64,000 nt of DNA from Bacillus piscicola (GCF_022458745.1 NZ_JAJJJF010000011.1:1-64000); one strand, 5' to 3'. Shown: positions 17,402 to 26,046, counted from the first letter of the stretch. Made by a program: numbers and translations. The notes: a model not told the origin generated them from the sequence alone.

Positions 17402-19639
17402 TTAACCTTCCAATTTTTCAATGCGACAGATGGATTGTTTCAGGATGGGTTGATGGGATAGCGGATCGATTACATCCCCGGTTAACTCGTTGGCTGGTTG
17501 TTCGTTCTGCCATTCGCCAAAGTGAAAAGGAATGAAGACATCGCCTTGTTTTACTTCCTTGCTTATTTTTACTGGTACTTTGATGGCACCGCGAGGAGAC
17601 TGAACTTGCACTTTTTCCCCGTCCTCCACGTTCAGTGAATCTGCATCTTGTTTGTTAAGCTGCACAAAAGCTTGAGGTGCCTTTTCTTCCAGGTCGGCCA
17701 CTCGGCCAGTTTTGGTCCGGGTGTGCCAGTGCCACAAGAGACGCCCAGTATTCAGCCACAGTGGATAATCTTCCCTTGGTTTCTCCGGTGAACCCAAATG
17801 ATAGGTCGGGTGGAAAATGGCCCGTCCGTTTGCCTGTATATCTTTGAATTCTTTTTCGGTCTTTGGTCGGCCAGTGACGATGTCTTTACCATAACTTTGA
17901 CAGTACTCTGGGGTTGTTGCAAACTCCCCGTCTTCATACAAGCGTACAGTACCAGTTGGGTTATCTTCCGGTGCCGGCCAGCGGATGCCATTCTCTTTTT
18001 CTAGAAGGTCATACGTCATTCCCGACATATCACTTGGCCGTCCTTTGGATACTTGCTTCCATTCCTCAAAAGCTTCTTCCGGTGTGGAGTATCCTACCAA
18101 TGGTTTACCATCCTTATCCTCCAGCTCCATCCTTCTGCTGAATTCTACTAGGATCTCAAAGTCGGTTTTGACACCTTCCGGGGGCTCTACGGCCTTACGT
18201 AACACATTGATGGTCCGATCCGCGTTTTCCATTGTTCCTTCTTTTTCACCCCACATGGCAGGAGGGAGGACAATGTCCGCTACTTCTGTTGTTTCAGTCA
18301 AAAACGGATCTTGAACAACAACGAAGGCTTTCTCCATTGCAGCCCTTGCCCTTGGGAGGTTTGGCAGGGATACAAGCGGATTGGTATGGATATTCCAGAA
18401 GAATCCGATCTGGCCTTTTTCCATTAATTCTATCTGTTTGATAATTCCTTTTTCAGGGCCGACAGCCAGGGAAGACTCTTCAACATTCCACAGTTCTGCA
18501 ATCTCACGAAGATGATCCGGGTTCTCCGGATTGCGGTTGCCCGGATAGGTTCCCACTCCGCCTACTGTACGGTTGCCCGAGGAACTTGGCTGACCTGCCA
18601 TATGAAGTGGACCGCTGCCCGGTTTGCCTATCAGCCCCCTCATTAAGTGAAGGTTGTTGATAGCCACACAGGCTGCTGTTGCATCACTGCTTTGAAATGC
18701 ACCCTGGAGGGTGGTGGAAATCAGACTCTCTGTCCGTCCGAGCTGTTCTGCCGCTTTTCGGAGCATGCCAACCTCTATGCCCGTCTCTTTGCTTGTTTTC
18801 TCTAGTGTCCAGTCCTGGACGGATGCTTTCATTTCTTCAAATTGAACCGTATGTTCTCCAATAAACTCTTTATCCAGCCAGTCGTGGAAGATGACTTCCC
18901 TAATCAAACCATTCATTAAAGCTACATTGGTGGCCGGCCTCAATGCCAAATGCAGATCGGCCTCTTTAGCTGTGAGGGTCTCCCTGGGATCCACAACAAT
19001 CAGGTAAGGTTTTCCTGTGGTTCTTTTCCGTTCCATGATCCGTTCGAAAAAAACACTGCCGGTTTCGGCTGGGTTATGACCGAACAACATGATAGTGTCC
19101 GCTATGTCCAGGTCTTCAAAGGAAGCTGGAACACCATCAGAACCGAATGACTCCAGCAGACACCATTCTGTCGTAGCCGTACAAAGGCGAGTGTTGGCAT
19201 CAAGCAGGTGAGTGCCGATCCCGGCTCTGCCGATTTTAGCAATCGTATAGTAATCTTCGAGGAAACCTTGACCGGTGGAATAGATAGCCACTCCGTCACC
19301 GCCATTTTTTTGGATCACTTCCTTCGCTTTTTGGACCATAAGATCCATGGCTTCCTCCCATGTCGCCTTCTCCAGTTTCCCTTGGTCATTCCGTATTAAA
19401 GGTTGGAGCAGACGGTCTGGACTATTGTTTGGCTGCCATTGGTATTCTGCCTTGGGATCAAGTCTTCCTAGATTGATGGAATGGTCTTTATTTCCTCTGA
19501 CCCCGGCAATCTTTCCATCCTTGACGGCAATCTCACATCCACAGCCGATCGAGCATAGGTTACAGGTGCTGTGTACCCATTTGTCTATACCATCTTTGCC
19601 ATCGATGTTTTGGTCAGTTTTTTGCTCTCCCCAAGCCAT
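17402..19639 (-). CDS. Molybdopterin-dependent oxidoreductase, NasA/NarB-like
   Basis: A 745-residue catalytic subunit of the DMSO-reductase family. An N-terminal iron-sulfur motif C26-x2-C29-x3-C33 is followed by molybdopterin-binding domains and a C-terminal dinucleotide-binding domain (TGRLLWHWHTRTKTGR near residue 645). Cys153, in the context NTRLCTATT, aligns with the Mo-ligand cysteine of NapA/NasA-type nitrate reductases and is followed by ESFGSDGVPASFEDL. The usual fourth cluster cysteine is replaced (LGRLDPK). There is no twin-arginine signal, so it is cytoplasmic. The substrate (nitrate, formate or other) cannot be settled from sequence. AAAGGAGG precedes the start. modABC nearby fits its metal need. 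Confidence 0.82.
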   Translation of the reverse strand: MAWGEQKTDQNIDGKDGIDKWVHSTCNLCSIGCGCEIAVKDGKIAGVRGNKDHSINLGRLDPKAEYQWQPNNSPDRLLQPLIRNDQGKLEKATWEEAMDLMVQKAKEVIQKNGGDGVAIYSTGQGFLEDYYTIAKIGRAGIGTHLLDANTRLCTATTEWCLLESFGSDGVPASFEDLDIADTIMLFGHNPAETGSVFFERIMERKRTTGKPYLIVVDPRETLTAKEADLHLALRPATNVALMNGLIREVIFHDWLDKEFIGEHTVQFEEMKASVQDWTLEKTSKETGIEVGMLRKAAEQLGRTESLISTTLQGAFQSSDATAACVAINNLHLMRGLIGKPGSGPLHMAGQPSSSGNRTVGGVGTYPGNRNPENPDHLREIAELWNVEESSLAVGPEKGIIKQIELMEKGQIGFFWNIHTNPLVSLPNLPRARAAMEKAFVVVQDPFLTETTEVADIVLPPAMWGEKEGTMENADRTINVLRKAVEPPEGVKTDFEILVEFSRRMELEDKDGKPLVGYSTPEEAFEEWKQVSKGRPSDMSGMTYDLLEKENGIRWPAPEDNPTGTVRLYEDGEFATTPEYCQSYGKDIVTGRPKTEKEFKDIQANGRAIFHPTYHLGSPEKPREDYPLWLNTGRLLWHWHTRTKTGRVADLEEKAPQAFVQLNKQDADSLNVEDGEKVQVQSPRGAIKVPVKISKEVKQGDVFIPFHFGEWQNEQPANELTGDVIDPLSHQPILKQSICRIEKLEG

Positions 19640-19654
19640 GATGAAAACCTCCTT

Positions 19655-20098
19655 TTAATTTTCCGCGTATAATGTAGGAACGACATACGGGATATGCGCG
19701 TCCTTCATAAAATCTTCTTCGACCGGCAGTGCTTCTTCCAATTCCTCTTTCATCTCGTTGAACATCCGCTCCATCTCCTGCAGTGTCTGTTCCTCCAGCA
19801 ATTTATTCTGGCTGCAAATCCGCTTCCAGCCTTGGAAAATAAGTTTTTCCGTTTCATCATCCCGGTAAATGATATCCAACCATTCGACCAAGTCGGAATA
19901 CTGCGGTACATCTTCTTTGGCCAGATATGGCAGAAGTTTGTCCAGGTTTTCCTGTTTTTCCTGAAGAATCAAGTGGACTCTTTCTTCCAGCGGATCTTCC
20001 GGGAAATATCGGTGACTAAGCAGTCTGTCCGTCAAGTCCTTAACTTTAGACAAAGCCTTGTACATATGATCGATTTCCTGACGTTTTTGTGCATTCAA
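19655..20098 (-). CDS. Small acidic helical protein next to molybdoenzyme
   Basis: A 147-residue, strongly charged, probably all-helical protein. I recognise no family. It has no signal or membrane segment and no cysteine cluster: the only Cys is near residue 94. Codon 1 is TTG with GGGAGGG six bases upstream; the nearby ATG is out of frame. It lies 15 bases upstream of the molybdopterin oxidoreductase in the same direction, so the two are probably cotranscribed. It could be a dedicated chaperone or partner, but that is inference from position. Confidence 0.7.
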   Translation of the reverse strand: MNAQKRQEIDHMYKALSKVKDLTDRLLSHRYFPEDPLEERVHLILQEKQENLDKLLPYLAKEDVPQYSDLVEWLDIIYRDDETEKLIFQGWKRICSQNKLLEEQTLQEMERMFNEMKEELEEALPVEEDFMKDAHIPYVVPTLYAEN

Positions 20099-20320
20099 AA
20101 TTATCCCTCCCGAGAAAATTTACTTGGCAGGACCTATATAGTTCATCGGTACATTGCTTGATGCAATAGCTGTGTATATATTCCCGTTGGAATGTTACTT
20201 AAACAGGGGGGGAGATTGAGAGTCTGATAAGGAGGAGGGCGGATGCCTTTCGTGCGAGGGGGAAAAGTACCCGAAAAGCCTGTGCTTACTTACCCTGAAT
20301 AACCGGTAATACAGCATAAG

Positions 20321-20349
20321 TTGATAACGAAGTATAATACTGTTATAAT
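20321..20349 (+). promoter_or_regulatory. Strong sigma-A promoter with no gene behind it
   Basis: TTGATA (20321-20326), 17 bases, TATAAT (20344-20349): one mismatch from the consensus with ideal spacing. It points toward modA, but a terminator intervenes at 20593-20620. Confidence 0.7.
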
Positions 20350-20620
20350 GAAAAAGGAATGCTTACCGAATCAACTTGAAAAATATCATGGATGATATGA
20401 ATTATCTGGCGTTCTTACGCTTTAGTTAAGGACTTAATCACACTGGAACGGCTTCGGAGCCGTAAGGATGTACGAGAGGAAGGGCTTACGTCGTTTGGGT
20501 TTTTATTAAAATGGTTAGGATATAGCCGCGGCAATTGATCTTAAGATTAATAATAATTACAAGTTGCTTAAATATTCGTCTAGTATTTACAGAGTCATCA
20601 TTTGAATGGTGGCTTTTTTT
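20350..20620 (+). ncRNA. Candidate short transcript or gene remnant
   Basis: This stretch lies between a near-consensus promoter and an intrinsic terminator. It contains no open frame with start and ribosome binding site. A 6-bp perfect hairpin (ACGGCT, loop TCGG, AGCCGT) sits near 20453-20468. One frame is open for 45 codons (about 20400-20537) and reads like protein (..VKDLITLERLRSRKDVREEG..), but a TGA precedes it and it has no start codon. A seven-codon MDDMNYL lead in another frame could join it by a frameshift. It is either a small RNA or a broken small gene. Confidence 0.35.
20593..20620 (+). terminator. Terminator of the short unit upstream of modA
   Basis: A nine-pair stem (AGTCATCAT with ATGGTGGCT, three G-T pairs) has a four-base loop and is followed by seven Ts. 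Confidence 0.7.
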
Positions 20621-20816
20621 ATTTCAGTGAATCTGTTTTTCTGCACGATATCCATAACGTTCTATAATTTAACTTCGTCAAATGGTCTGTTTTTGTTTGT
20701 AAGAAATCCGAGATTGTTTAAAAGGGTGAGGTGGGGACGGTCTCCTTCTTTTCCGTTTCACATTTCCTTGTATGCATTTATAATTAGATATAACTACATA
20801 TAATTGGGGGAGACAA

Positions 20817-21608
20817 ATGAATCGCTTGATAGCGTTATTGTTGGGAATGACGGTTTTTATGACCGGTTGTGGCAACGGGGAGGAGAACGGAGCTCGGCAA
20901 GATCAAGAGATGGATGATTCGGCTTCGTTAACCATATCAGCAGCTGCGAGTATGACAGATGCGTTGGATGAGGTACAAGAGCTGTATGAAGAAACTCATG
21001 ATACCGTGTTAACGTTTAACTTTGCAGGCTCTGGCAAGCTGGCACAGCAGATACAACAAGGTGCACCGGTGGATGTTTTCATTTCGGCGAACCAGGAGTG
21101 GATGGACAGGCTGGAAGAAGAAGAGCTGGTCGCAGTAGACACACGTACCGATGTTACAGGCAACAGTATCGTGTTGATTGCCGGGAAAGACTCTGATTTA
21201 GCATATGATTCGATTTCAGACATAAAAGTGGGGAAACTCGACCAAATCGCTATTGGCAATCCGGAAAGTGTGCCAGCTGGAAAATATGCGAAACAGTCTC
21301 TTCAAGCCGTCGATATATGGGATTCGGCGGAGAAAGCAGTCGTATTAGCCAAAGACGTACGCCAAGTGCTTACTTATGTAGAAACCGGGAATGCCGAGAT
21401 CGGTTTTGTCTACCACAGCGACGCTTTATCATCAGACAAGGTTCAAGTGTTGACGAAAGCGGAAATGGAGACCCATGATCCGATTATTTATCCGGCAGCT
21501 GTAACGACGGACTCGGAACAGCAAGAGGCAGCAGGAGAATTTATCGAATTCCTCCAGGGCGAAGAAGCACAAGCCATTTTTGAAAAATACGGATTTGAAA
21601 AAAATTAG
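20817..21608 (+). CDS. modA: Molybdate ABC transporter, binding lipoprotein ModA
   Basis: A 263-residue solute-binding lipoprotein for molybdate. A signal peptide with lipobox MTGC places the modified cysteine near residue 18. The mature domain starts with LTISAAASMTDALDEV, has FNFAGSGKLAQQIQQGAPVD and VFISANQEWMD, and ends with the type-2 periplasmic-binding fold IEFLQGEEAQAIFEKYGF, all typical of ModA. GGGGGAG precedes the ATG. It starts a modABC operon, and the adjacent divergent molybdoenzyme explains the demand for Mo. Confidence 0.95.
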   Translation: MNRLIALLLGMTVFMTGCGNGEENGARQDQEMDDSASLTISAAASMTDALDEVQELYEETHDTVLTFNFAGSGKLAQQIQQGAPVDVFISANQEWMDRLEEEELVAVDTRTDVTGNSIVLIAGKDSDLAYDSISDIKVGKLDQIAIGNPESVPAGKYAKQSLQAVDIWDSAEKAVVLAKDVRQVLTYVETGNAEIGFVYHSDALSSDKVQVLTKAEMETHDPIIYPAAVTTDSEQQEAAGEFIEFLQGEEAQAIFEKYGFEKN

Positions 21609-21617
21609 GTGATACAC

Positions 21618-22307
21618 GTGGCAGGCATTGATTTTACACCGCTTTGGCTTTCTTTTAAAACAGCAGCTATCGCGACGGTGATCGTATTTATTATCGGGGT
21701 ATTCCTGGCAAGAATAATCGCCCGCCATCATTTTTTCGGGAAGAGCGTTGTCGAAGCGTTTTTTCTGCTTCCGCTTGTTCTCCCGCCCACCGTCGTCGGT
21801 TTTGGGCTCCTCATGTTGTTTGGAAAACGCGGACCGTTCGGCACCTTCCTCGACAAGTGGTTTGATATGCAAATCGTCTTCACATGGAATGCTGTTATCC
21901 TCGCAGCTGTGGTCGTCTCCTTCCCTCTCATGTACCAGAGTGCCGCAGCAGCTTTTCAACAGTTCGATGCGAATGTGGAAAAGGCAGCCTACACGATGGG
22001 CGCTTCCAAGTGGAAAGTCTTCTGGACCATCTCTTTCCCACTCGCCTGGCCAGGTCTCTTGTCAGGCCTTGTCCTCGCATTTGCACGCGCTCTCGGAGAG
22101 TTTGGAGCGACGCTCATGCTTGCCGGCTATATTCCAGGGGTGACAAATACGATCCCACTTGCGATTTACTTTGAGGTAGAAGGCGGTAACACCGAAATGG
22201 CGTCATTCTGGGTCGGAATCATTGTTGTACTTGGTTTCAGTGCCATTCTCTGGCTTAATTGGTGGAGCAGGCGGAATATGATGCGACATACTAAAAAAAC
22301 AAGCTAG
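21618..22307 (+). CDS. modB: Molybdate ABC transporter permease ModB
   Basis: A 229-residue permease with about five membrane helices. The EAA loop, which contacts ModC, is seen as VEKAAYTMGASKWKVFWTISFP, followed by ALGEFGATLMLAGYIPG, which is diagnostic of ModB. I chose GTG at 21618, spaced five bases from AGGTGA. An earlier GTG at 21609 abuts the modA stop and lacks a ribosome binding site. Confidence 0.94.
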   Translation: MAGIDFTPLWLSFKTAAIATVIVFIIGVFLARIIARHHFFGKSVVEAFFLLPLVLPPTVVGFGLLMLFGKRGPFGTFLDKWFDMQIVFTWNAVILAAVVVSFPLMYQSAAAAFQQFDANVEKAAYTMGASKWKVFWTISFPLAWPGLLSGLVLAFARALGEFGATLMLAGYIPGVTNTIPLAIYFEVEGGNTEMASFWVGIIVVLGFSAILWLNWWSRRNMMRHTKKTS

Positions 22308-22323
22308 ATCGTGAGGGTTACGT

Positions 22324-22959
22324 ATGCTGGAAGTGTCAGTACAAAAACAATTGTCTCATTTTGATTTACATATTTCCTTTACAACCGACGCGGAAATAAT
22401 TGTACTGTTCGGACCGTCCGGATCGGGGAAGACAACCGTGCTGGACTGTATTGCTGGATTGGTGAAGCCAGACAATGGGTTCATCCGTTTGCAAGAGCGA
22501 ACGTTATTCGCGGAAAAAATTTCGCAACCCATTCAAAAACGCAACATCGGCTATTTATTCCAAGATTATGCGCTCTTCCCGCATAAAACCGTATGGAAAA
22601 ACATTGCATATGGCATGAAGGACAGCAATCTTGCCCGCGGTTTAATGCAGGAGCTTCGCATTGAACATCTCCGTGATCATTATCCGGCCCAAATATCTGG
22701 TGGCGAAAAACAGCGTGTGGCGCTCGCTCGTGCACTTGCCACCGCACCGAATTTACTGCTTCTTGATGAACCCTTCTCCGCTCTAGACGACAGCACTCGT
22801 GAAAAAAGTCACGCCGAACTGCTCCGCCTTCAAAAGGACTGGAAGATCCCCGTTATTCTTGTCACCCATTCAAGGGAAGAAGCGGAAAAGTTAGGCGATC
22901 GTATTCTGTTCGTGGAAGACGGTAAGCTTGTAAGGGAGGAGACAAAAAACTTTAGTTAG
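22324..22959 (+). CDS. modC: Molybdate ABC transporter ATPase ModC (short form)
   Basis: A 211-residue ABC ATPase. Walker A GPSGSGKTT, signature ISGGEKQRVALARALA, Walker B LLLLDEPFSALD and the switch histidine (VTHSREEAEKL) are intact. Full ModC proteins of about 350 residues carry a C-terminal MOP/TOBE molybdate-sensing domain; it is absent here. That short form is common in bacilli and suggests no allosteric inhibition by molybdate. A GTGAGGG-type site precedes the ATG. Confidence 0.92.
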   Translation: MLEVSVQKQLSHFDLHISFTTDAEIIVLFGPSGSGKTTVLDCIAGLVKPDNGFIRLQERTLFAEKISQPIQKRNIGYLFQDYALFPHKTVWKNIAYGMKDSNLARGLMQELRIEHLRDHYPAQISGGEKQRVALARALATAPNLLLLDEPFSALDDSTREKSHAELLRLQKDWKIPVILVTHSREEAEKLGDRILFVEDGKLVREETKNFS

Positions 22960-22970
22960 AAAAAACATAT

Positions 22971-23002
22971 GGGTAAGATACATAACGATACATTCCTTAC
23001 CC
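22971..23002. terminator. Hairpin after modC
   Basis: Arms GGGTAAG (22971-22977) and CTTACCC (22996-23002) are extended by near-matching ATAT/GTAT. There is no T run on the plus strand, so termination of modC here is uncertain. On the minus strand a T run does follow. Confidence 0.35.
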
Positions 23003-23047
23003 GTATAATGAATAAAAAAAATTGTAAAAAAAATCGCATAAAAGTTA

Positions 23048-23076
23048 TTGACAAATACATAATAGTCAGTTATTTT
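23048..23076 (+). promoter_or_regulatory. Promoter of the GntR-controlled cluster
   Basis: TTGACA (23048-23053), 17 bases, TATTTT (23071-23076). A 17-bp palindrome begins ten bases after the -10 box and would overlap the start of transcription. Confidence 0.75.
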
Positions 23077-23085
23077 TAAATTACC

Positions 23086-23102
23086 TTGTATGGTACATAC
23101 AA
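23086..23102. promoter_or_regulatory. Candidate GntR operator, site A
   Basis: TTGTATGGTACATACAA is a perfect inverted repeat of 7-bp arms around GTA. It fits the general TTGTAT-type operators of GntR/FCD regulators and sits right at the predicted transcription start. The first 12 bases recur at 23147 and 30315. Confidence 0.7.
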
Positions 23103-23146
23103 CATGCAAGGAACAATCATTATTCGTATTTTTTTATTCCAACAAC

Positions 23147-23163
23147 TTGTATGGTACATGGTA
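23147..23163. promoter_or_regulatory. Candidate GntR operator, site B
   Basis: TTGTATGGTACATGGTA shares its first 13 bases with site A and is identical over all 17 bases to the copy at 30315-30331. It lies just before the first gene of the cluster. Confidence 0.65.
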
Positions 23164-23177
23164 GAGGAGGGGTTGTC

Positions 23178-24155
23178 CTGAAAGCAATTGTTGTAGAGAA
23201 AACGGGAGCTCCAACAGAACTGGTCTACAAAGAGGTAGAACAGCCTGTCATAAATGAAAACCAAGTTTTAATTAAAGTCAAAGCAGCTAGTGTTAACTAT
23301 GCTGATGTGAAAATGAGAAGCGGTACGTATCCAGGAAAGTTGAGTTTACCATTCACCCCTGGACTTGATTGCAGTGGAATAGTGGTAAAAACGGGTGCAA
23401 ATGTTACTCATTTACAAGAGGGCCAGCATGTCATCGCGTTTCCGGCAGGCGGATCATACGCGGAGTTTGCAGTGGCTGATGAGAGAATGACATTTGCTAT
23501 TCCAGATGCAGTCGATTTCAAGAATGCGGCCGCCTTTCCAATTGCAGCTTTTGTTTCCTATGAGTTATTATTCCGCGCTGCACGGATTCAGCCAGAGGAA
23601 TTTTTGCTCATTCATGCAGCAGGCGGAGGAATTGGAACTACAGTTATTCAAATGGCAAAAAACGCTGGATGTAAGCGTATTATCGCCGTATCTGGAAATG
23701 AGGAAAAGACACAAATTGCAAAAGAAATGGGAGCCGATTGGGTGATAAATCATCAAGACAAGGACTTTGAAAGAGAAGCTGCCGCGATAACTGGCGGTCA
23801 AGGTGTGGATGTCATTCTGGATTCCATCGGCGGAGAGTTTTTCCATAAGAACATGCAGATTTTAGCATCCTTCGGCAGATTGATTTACTTTGGTAATGCA
23901 AGTCAAGAAACAGCCAAAGTAGATATAAGCGAATTGTATCCAAGCGGAAGAACGATCACGGGCTACAGTTTTGGAAAGGTTAGGAAAGAACGTCCGGAAA
24001 TGGTCAAAGAAATTGCCAATAAGGTAATCCCAATGTTGGCCGAGGAAAGGATCAACATAAATATATCCAAGGTGTACCCGATGTCAGATGCTGACAAAGC
24101 TCATGAATGGGTAGAAAGCCGAAAGAGTACAGGGAAGTTAATTTTGGTACCATAG
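23178..24155 (+). CDS. Quinone oxidoreductase-like MDR family protein
   Basis: A 325-residue zinc-independent medium-chain reductase of the quinone oxidoreductase type. A GroES-like N-terminal domain is followed by a Rossmann domain with HAAGGGIGTTVIQMAKN near residue 150, and no catalytic zinc cysteine/histidine set is seen. The frame opens at ATG 23151, but that ATG lies in operator site B without a ribosome binding site. GAGGAGG (23164-23170) points to CTG at 23178, giving the usual MKAIVVEKTG start, so I propose a rare CTG start. It is the first gene of the GntR cluster. The substrate is unknown. Confidence 0.85.
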   Translation: MKAIVVEKTGAPTELVYKEVEQPVINENQVLIKVKAASVNYADVKMRSGTYPGKLSLPFTPGLDCSGIVVKTGANVTHLQEGQHVIAFPAGGSYAEFAVADERMTFAIPDAVDFKNAAAFPIAAFVSYELLFRAARIQPEEFLLIHAAGGGIGTTVIQMAKNAGCKRIIAVSGNEEKTQIAKEMGADWVINHQDKDFEREAAAITGGQGVDVILDSIGGEFFHKNMQILASFGRLIYFGNASQETAKVDISELYPSGRTITGYSFGKVRKERPEMVKEIANKVIPMLAEERININISKVYPMSDADKAHEWVESRKSTGKLILVP

Positions 24156-24178
24156 GGTTAAAAGGCTGAAAGAGGTGC

Positions 24179-24853
24179 ATGAAAATAGCGATTTCGACGA
24201 TTAGTATCACTGCTCAAGTTACCGAGACAATCAGAAAAGCGATTGTAAAAGGGGAATACGAACCAGGTGAGAAACTTTCAGAATCTGCTTTATCTAAGCA
24301 TTACGGTGTGAGTCGTACCCCCGTAAGAGAAGCGTTAAAACAATTAGAAAGAGAAGGGTTAGTAGAAATCAGCCCGCGGGTTGGGACTCGTGTTACTAAG
24401 CCGACAGAAAAAGAATTAAACGAATTGTTCACAGTAAAAGAATCTTTAGAGGGGCTGGCAGCTGGATTATTAGCTGAGAGACAGGACCAAGTAAAGATAG
24501 CAAAAATTGAACAATCTGTCATCAACATGGAAAAAGCTGTAGAAGAAAATGATCATGATTTGTATGTGACATCCAACAGTATTTTTCATGAAACGATCTT
24601 GGAAGGAGCAGACAACTCCAAACTTAGCTATTTACTTGAACTGCTTTTGAATCAAATGCCGTATCAACGGTATGTGTATTTAAGCATCGAGGTGCCAGAA
24701 CGTCTGCATCAGTCATTACAAGAACATAAAAACGTGTTGGCTGCACTTAAATCTGGCGATCCGCTGAAGGCTGAAGAAGCGATGAAGGCCCATGTTAAAG
24801 CAAGCGGGCTTCAACTGAAAAAAGGGATAGCTCAAAAATTATTAAAGGGGTGA
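24179..24853 (+). CDS. GntR family (FCD-type) transcriptional regulator
   Basis: A 224-residue regulator. The N-terminal winged helix (about residues 12-75) contains LSESALSKHYGVSRTPVREALKQLEREG, diagnostic of GntR. The C-terminal all-helical FCD domain has the metal/ligand residues D..H and H..H (NSIFHETILEGADN; LHQSLQEHKNVLAALKSGD). Such proteins usually repress a neighbouring catabolic operon until a carboxylate ligand binds. The gene sits inside the cluster and is bracketed by three TTGTATGGTACAT sites, its likely operators. Confidence 0.93.
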   Translation: MKIAISTISITAQVTETIRKAIVKGEYEPGEKLSESALSKHYGVSRTPVREALKQLEREGLVEISPRVGTRVTKPTEKELNELFTVKESLEGLAAGLLAERQDQVKIAKIEQSVINMEKAVEENDHDLYVTSNSIFHETILEGADNSKLSYLLELLLNQMPYQRYVYLSIEVPERLHQSLQEHKNVLAALKSGDPLKAEEAMKAHVKASGLQLKKGIAQKLLKG

Positions 24854-24860
24854 GAGAACA

Positions 24861-26012
24861 ATGAAATTCGGTATTTTTGCGAATTTGAACGGTCAAGGCA
24901 GATTGGATGAGTATGGCAAGGTGTTAGAGGAAGCAAGAGAACAGGCGGTTTATTGCGATGAAAATGGGTATGATTCCATCTGGTACACGGAGCATCATTT
25001 TGGTCATGAAGGTAATGAGTTGATTTCTAACCCCATTCTAATGGGAGCCGATATTGCAGCACGAACGAAAAATATTCGAATTGGCCAAGCAGCTAACGTA
25101 GCAACTTTTTGGCATCCGCTACGGTTAGCGGAGGACATTGCGATGCTCGATCAATTGAGTGGGGGCAGAGTAGAAATCGGATTAGCGCGAGGTTTGTACG
25201 GTAGAGAAGCAGCCAATTTAAATGAGAATGCGGACCCGACAAATCAAGCCCAAAACCGTAAATTGTTCGAAGAAACCTATGACATTCTAAAGAAAGCGTT
25301 ATCTAACCGCTTCTTCTCCCATAAAGGTGAATTTTATGAATTCCCTCCACAGGGACTGAAGTGGAGCCATCCGATGAGTCCGGCCTCCGAAGAATTTATG
25401 GATATGGAGAAGGGAGAAATCAATAAAATATCGCTTGTCCCAAGACCTGTCCAGCAGCCACATCCACCAATCTGGCAGACGATTGATTCACCTCGTTCTA
25501 TTAAAGCGGCTGCGGAAGAGAATATTAAAGGGATTTTCTGGATGCCGACAGTGAAAGAGCTAAAGAACCGCTTTGAACTATATAAAGAGACGGCATCGAA
25601 GGCGCAAGGCAGAGACGTTCCCATGGGAGAAGGAATAGCACTAGTTCGTGACGTTTATGTTGCTGATTCCATGGAACAGGCAAGAAAAGATGCAGGTGAG
25701 GCTGTGTTAAATAACTACCGCTGGATCTGCCATTGGAGAGGATTAGGAAATCTGCTTGATCCTGGTGAAGAGCTTCAGCCGGGCCAAGAATTAACCTACG
25801 ACTTTCTCCATCACCGGAACCTATTATTTGGTACACCTGAATATGTAGCCGAGAAAATCCAAGAGTTGAAAGAAGAATTGAATGTTGAGCACTTGTTGCT
25901 GTGGGTGGATCATAATGGGTTAAGCCATGAAAAGAAAATGAGAAGTTTAAAGTTATTCACTGAGGAAGTTATGCCAAAGTTCCAGAAAAGTGAAGTGACA
26001 AGTAATCAATAA
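24861..26012 (+). CDS. LLM class flavin-dependent monooxygenase
   Basis: A 383-residue bacterial luciferase-like monooxygenase. The TIM-barrel start MKFGIFANLNGQG is followed by SIWYTEHHFG near residue 50 and ISNPILMGADIAARTKNIRIGQA. DQLSGGRVEIGLARG follows; all are typical of the family. These enzymes use reduced FMN from a separate reductase, and one is encoded at the end of the cluster (32041-32532). The start lies 7 bases after the GntR stop and has GGGGTGAGAG. With the hydrolase, dehydrogenase and BCCT carrier it may open an N-heterocyclic or betaine-like substrate; see findings. Confidence 0.9.
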   Translation: MKFGIFANLNGQGRLDEYGKVLEEAREQAVYCDENGYDSIWYTEHHFGHEGNELISNPILMGADIAARTKNIRIGQAANVATFWHPLRLAEDIAMLDQLSGGRVEIGLARGLYGREAANLNENADPTNQAQNRKLFEETYDILKKALSNRFFSHKGEFYEFPPQGLKWSHPMSPASEEFMDMEKGEINKISLVPRPVQQPHPPIWQTIDSPRSIKAAAEENIKGIFWMPTVKELKNRFELYKETASKAQGRDVPMGEGIALVRDVYVADSMEQARKDAGEAVLNNYRWICHWRGLGNLLDPGEELQPGQELTYDFLHHRNLLFGTPEYVAEKIQELKEELNVEHLLLWVDHNGLSHEKKMRSLKLFTEEVMPKFQKSEVTSNQ

Positions 26013-26046
26013 AACTAATTTATATTCCAACAGGGAGGAAACGACT

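Larger units (their letters stand above)
20099..20816. other. 718-base intergenic region upstream of modA
   Basis: No intact gene is seen. It holds the divergent start region of the molybdoenzyme operon, a strong plus-strand promoter (20321-20349) and a terminator (20593-20620), which bound a unit of about 265 bases listed separately. The last 200 bases lead into modA and contain AT-rich TATAAT-like boxes near 20779-20803 without a clear -35. A 65-codon open frame at 20606-20803 has no ribosome binding site and was rejected. Confidence 0.5.

Noticed and set aside
20350-20620. T-box or molybdenum-cofactor riboswitch in the leader upstream of modA
   Set aside because: I could not find the T-box sequence or any conserved aptamer pattern that I know, and a terminator separates this unit from modA.
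20606-20803. 65-codon open frame starting at the terminator upstream of modA
   Set aside because: Its start lies inside the terminator T run region, it has no ribosome binding site, and the peptide has no recognisable features.
21432-21959. 175-codon minus-strand open frame across modA and modB
   Set aside because: It is antisense to two well-supported genes, spans their junction and has no recognisable domain.
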